A DNA stretch of 7,229 nucleotides from UBA9647 sp049522195 (GTDB lineage Bacteria; Bacteroidota; Ignavibacteria; UBA10030). The position numbers and the translations under genes were made by a program. Within the stretch, counting starts at the first letter, position 1; the number at the start of each line of letters is the position of its first letter. The notes beneath the pieces are model-generated. The model worked only from the letters and a program-made list of their open reading frames with translations, ran no database searches and had not been told where the DNA came from. The stretch spans positions 1-7,229 of the forward strand of contig JBEKOB010000129.1 in NCBI GenBank assembly GCA_049522195.1. The letters are read 5' to 3'. Shown here piece after piece: positions 6,199 through 7,229 of this stretch.

Positions 6199-6975
6199 TC
6201 AATTCGTTCGAATTGACACATTCCCAACGACTGTCCCCTCCTTGTAGATGCGCACCTCGATCGGCTGCTGTGGAGATGCGACTTCTGTGAACGTGATCAA
6301 TCCGTGTTCCGATTTTGCCCCTGTGAAAACGATTTTTCCCCCCGTCGCTATCACATCGATGTCCGTCCCTCCCAACCGATTGAACCCCATGAACTTCAAT
6401 TCGCGAGGGTCGGCGCTCAATTCCAGCCGCAGGTTCTCGTCTGCCTCAACAGCACACTCGACCGTGACGTTCCCGTCGCCCCGGAACGTCTTGAAAACGC
6501 TCTGGAATCCGGATCCATCAAGCGCGACCGAATCGATCACCTGAAGCCGGGAAATCTCCGTCCGCCATACCATTGAGCCACTCACCTTCGAAGCAAGGGG
6601 CATCCCATCCCGGCGCCACGGACCGACTATGGCGAAAAGCAGAATGCCGATACACAAGCCGGAGGCAAACACTACACCGTACCTCACAGAGGGCCGCTGA
6701 CGAAACAAGTCCAGCACAGTGTTCATCCATCCGAGTCCTGATCGGACGGGGACAGGAAAGGATTTGATGGAGTTCAAGATGTGGGTCTTAAGGAACGAGG
6801 GGGGCTCGACTTGGTCGACGCGTTTCAAAGCGCTGGCTGCGCGCAGGAGTTCATCGTAGTACTGCAGCGCTTCGCCGTTTTCGCTCAGAAATTGTTGGAG
6901 CTCCTTGCTTTCGGATTCAGTGTTGAAGCCATCTAGTTCCTTGTTGATCAGCTCTACGTATCGTTCGTCTATCAT
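6199..6975 (-). CDS. Single-pass membrane anti-sigma factor
   Basis: A 258-residue protein with the layout of an ECF anti-sigma factor. A cytoplasmic helical N-terminal part (about 1-75, starting MIDERYVELINKELDG) would clamp the sigma factor. A single membrane segment at about 99-119 (YGVVFASGLCIGILLFAIVG) follows, then a periplasmic, strand-rich C-terminal domain (about 125-258). The gene begins 41 bases after the stop of the ECF sigma gene, the usual order for sigma/anti-sigma pairs. The zinc-binding HxxxCxxC motif of the ZAS/HC2 class is absent; the only cysteines are Cys108 in the membrane and Cys174 outside. ATG 6975 fits the family's start pattern, but AAAGGA lies directly against it with almost no spacing, so an in-frame TTG at 6996 (7 residues longer) cannot be excluded. 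The call rests on architecture and neighbourhood rather than a catalytic motif. Confidence 0.75.
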   Translation of the reverse strand: MIDERYVELINKELDGFNTESESKELQQFLSENGEALQYYDELLRAASALKRVDQVEPPSFLKTHILNSIKSFPVPVRSGLGWMNTVLDLFRQRPSVRYGVVFASGLCIGILLFAIVGPWRRDGMPLASKVSGSMVWRTEISRLQVIDSVALDGSGFQSVFKTFRGDGNVTVECAVEADENLRLELSADPRELKFMGFNRLGGTDIDVIATGGKIVFTGAKSEHGLITFTEVASPQQPIEVRIYKEGTVVGNVSIRTN

Positions 6976-7016
6976 TCCTTTGCACCAGAGATTCAAAGAT
7001 TCATCGGTTCATCGAC

Positions 7017-7229
7017 TCAAACTTTTTCCAGCAGCCCCGAGTTTATCAGAAGATCCCTCAACATTTGCCGCGCAGTGAACAACCTTGATTTCACAGTCTT
7101 TTCGGGGAGGTCGAGGATCATCCCCATTTCCTCGTACGACAGGTCTTGAAAATGTCTCAGCACGATGACAACACGGTACTCAACAGGAAGGTTGAGAATT
7201 GCGTCCTCAAGTTTCTCGATCCGATCCGC
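7017..7229 (-). CDS. ECF-type RNA polymerase sigma factor, C-terminal part
   Basis: The last 70 codons of a - strand gene whose 5' part lies beyond the right edge of the window, ending at TGA 7017-7019. The peptide starts ADRIEKLEDAILNLPVEYRV and carries the sigma region 4 helix-turn-helix: FQDLSYEEMGMILDLPEKTVKSRLFTARQML. This is the classic ECF signature, with LSYEEM for the first helix and TVKSRLFTAR for the recognition helix, which would contact the -35 element of target promoters. Region 2 is not visible. The gene precedes the anti-sigma factor by 41 bases and should be co-transcribed with it; ECF sigma factors commonly activate their own operon. The subfamily cannot be assigned from this fragment. 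Confidence 0.9.
   Translation of the reverse strand, partial: ADRIEKLEDAILNLPVEYRVVIVLRHFQDLSYEEMGMILDLPEKTVKSRLFTARQMLRDLLINSGLLEKV

Noticed and set aside
6086..6202. 39-residue extension of the repeat protein from a TTG at 6202
   Set aside because: It needs a rare start overlapping the anti-sigma stop, while ATG 6085 has a purine-rich ribosome binding site a few bases upstream.

Overview
The window reads as a bacterial chromosome segment of moderate GC content, coding on nearly every base. It has a Gram-negative cell plan: one product carries a signal peptide and ends in what looks like an outer-membrane beta-barrel, and others are inner-membrane proteins. The anti-sigma N-terminus (MIDERYVELINKELDG) and the barrel/propeller protein resemble genes of the Bacteroidota/Ignavibacteria/Chlorobi group. 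That placement is an inference and only moderately secure.

Layout. At the left edge the last 47 codons of a + strand acetate kinase gene end at 146, followed by a GC-rich stem-loop terminator (192-212). Everything else is on the - strand and is transcribed from right to left. In transcription order: the end of an ECF sigma factor (7017-7229, truncated by the window edge); a single-pass anti-sigma factor (6199-6975); a membrane-anchored protein made almost entirely of 26 uninterrupted nine-residue repeats (5096-6085); a 230-base gap with a 16-bp nested palindrome; a 978-residue exported protein that joins a zinc metallopeptidase, a beta-propeller and a C-terminal barrel (1929-4865); a PrsW-type intramembrane protease with a C-terminal extension (871-1893); and, after a 224-base leader containing two dyads, a small STAS-domain protein (305-646). 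The sigma gene and the last codons of acetate kinase are partial genes at the window edges. There is no gene-free stretch longer than about 230 bases, and I found no tRNA, rRNA, CRISPR array or insertion sequence.

How the genes may work together. The sigma, anti-sigma and repeat-protein genes look like one transcription unit: a membrane-controlled ECF switch with a periplasmic repeat protein as likely target or partner. Downstream lie a PrsW homologue, a family whose founding member degrades the anti-sigma factor RsiW in Bacillus, and a STAS protein of the anti-sigma-antagonist type. A local envelope-stress or surface-sensing circuit is therefore a plausible reading. The physical clustering is seen; the functional link is inference.

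The most unusual items are the nonapeptide-repeat protein and the peptidase-propeller-barrel fusion.
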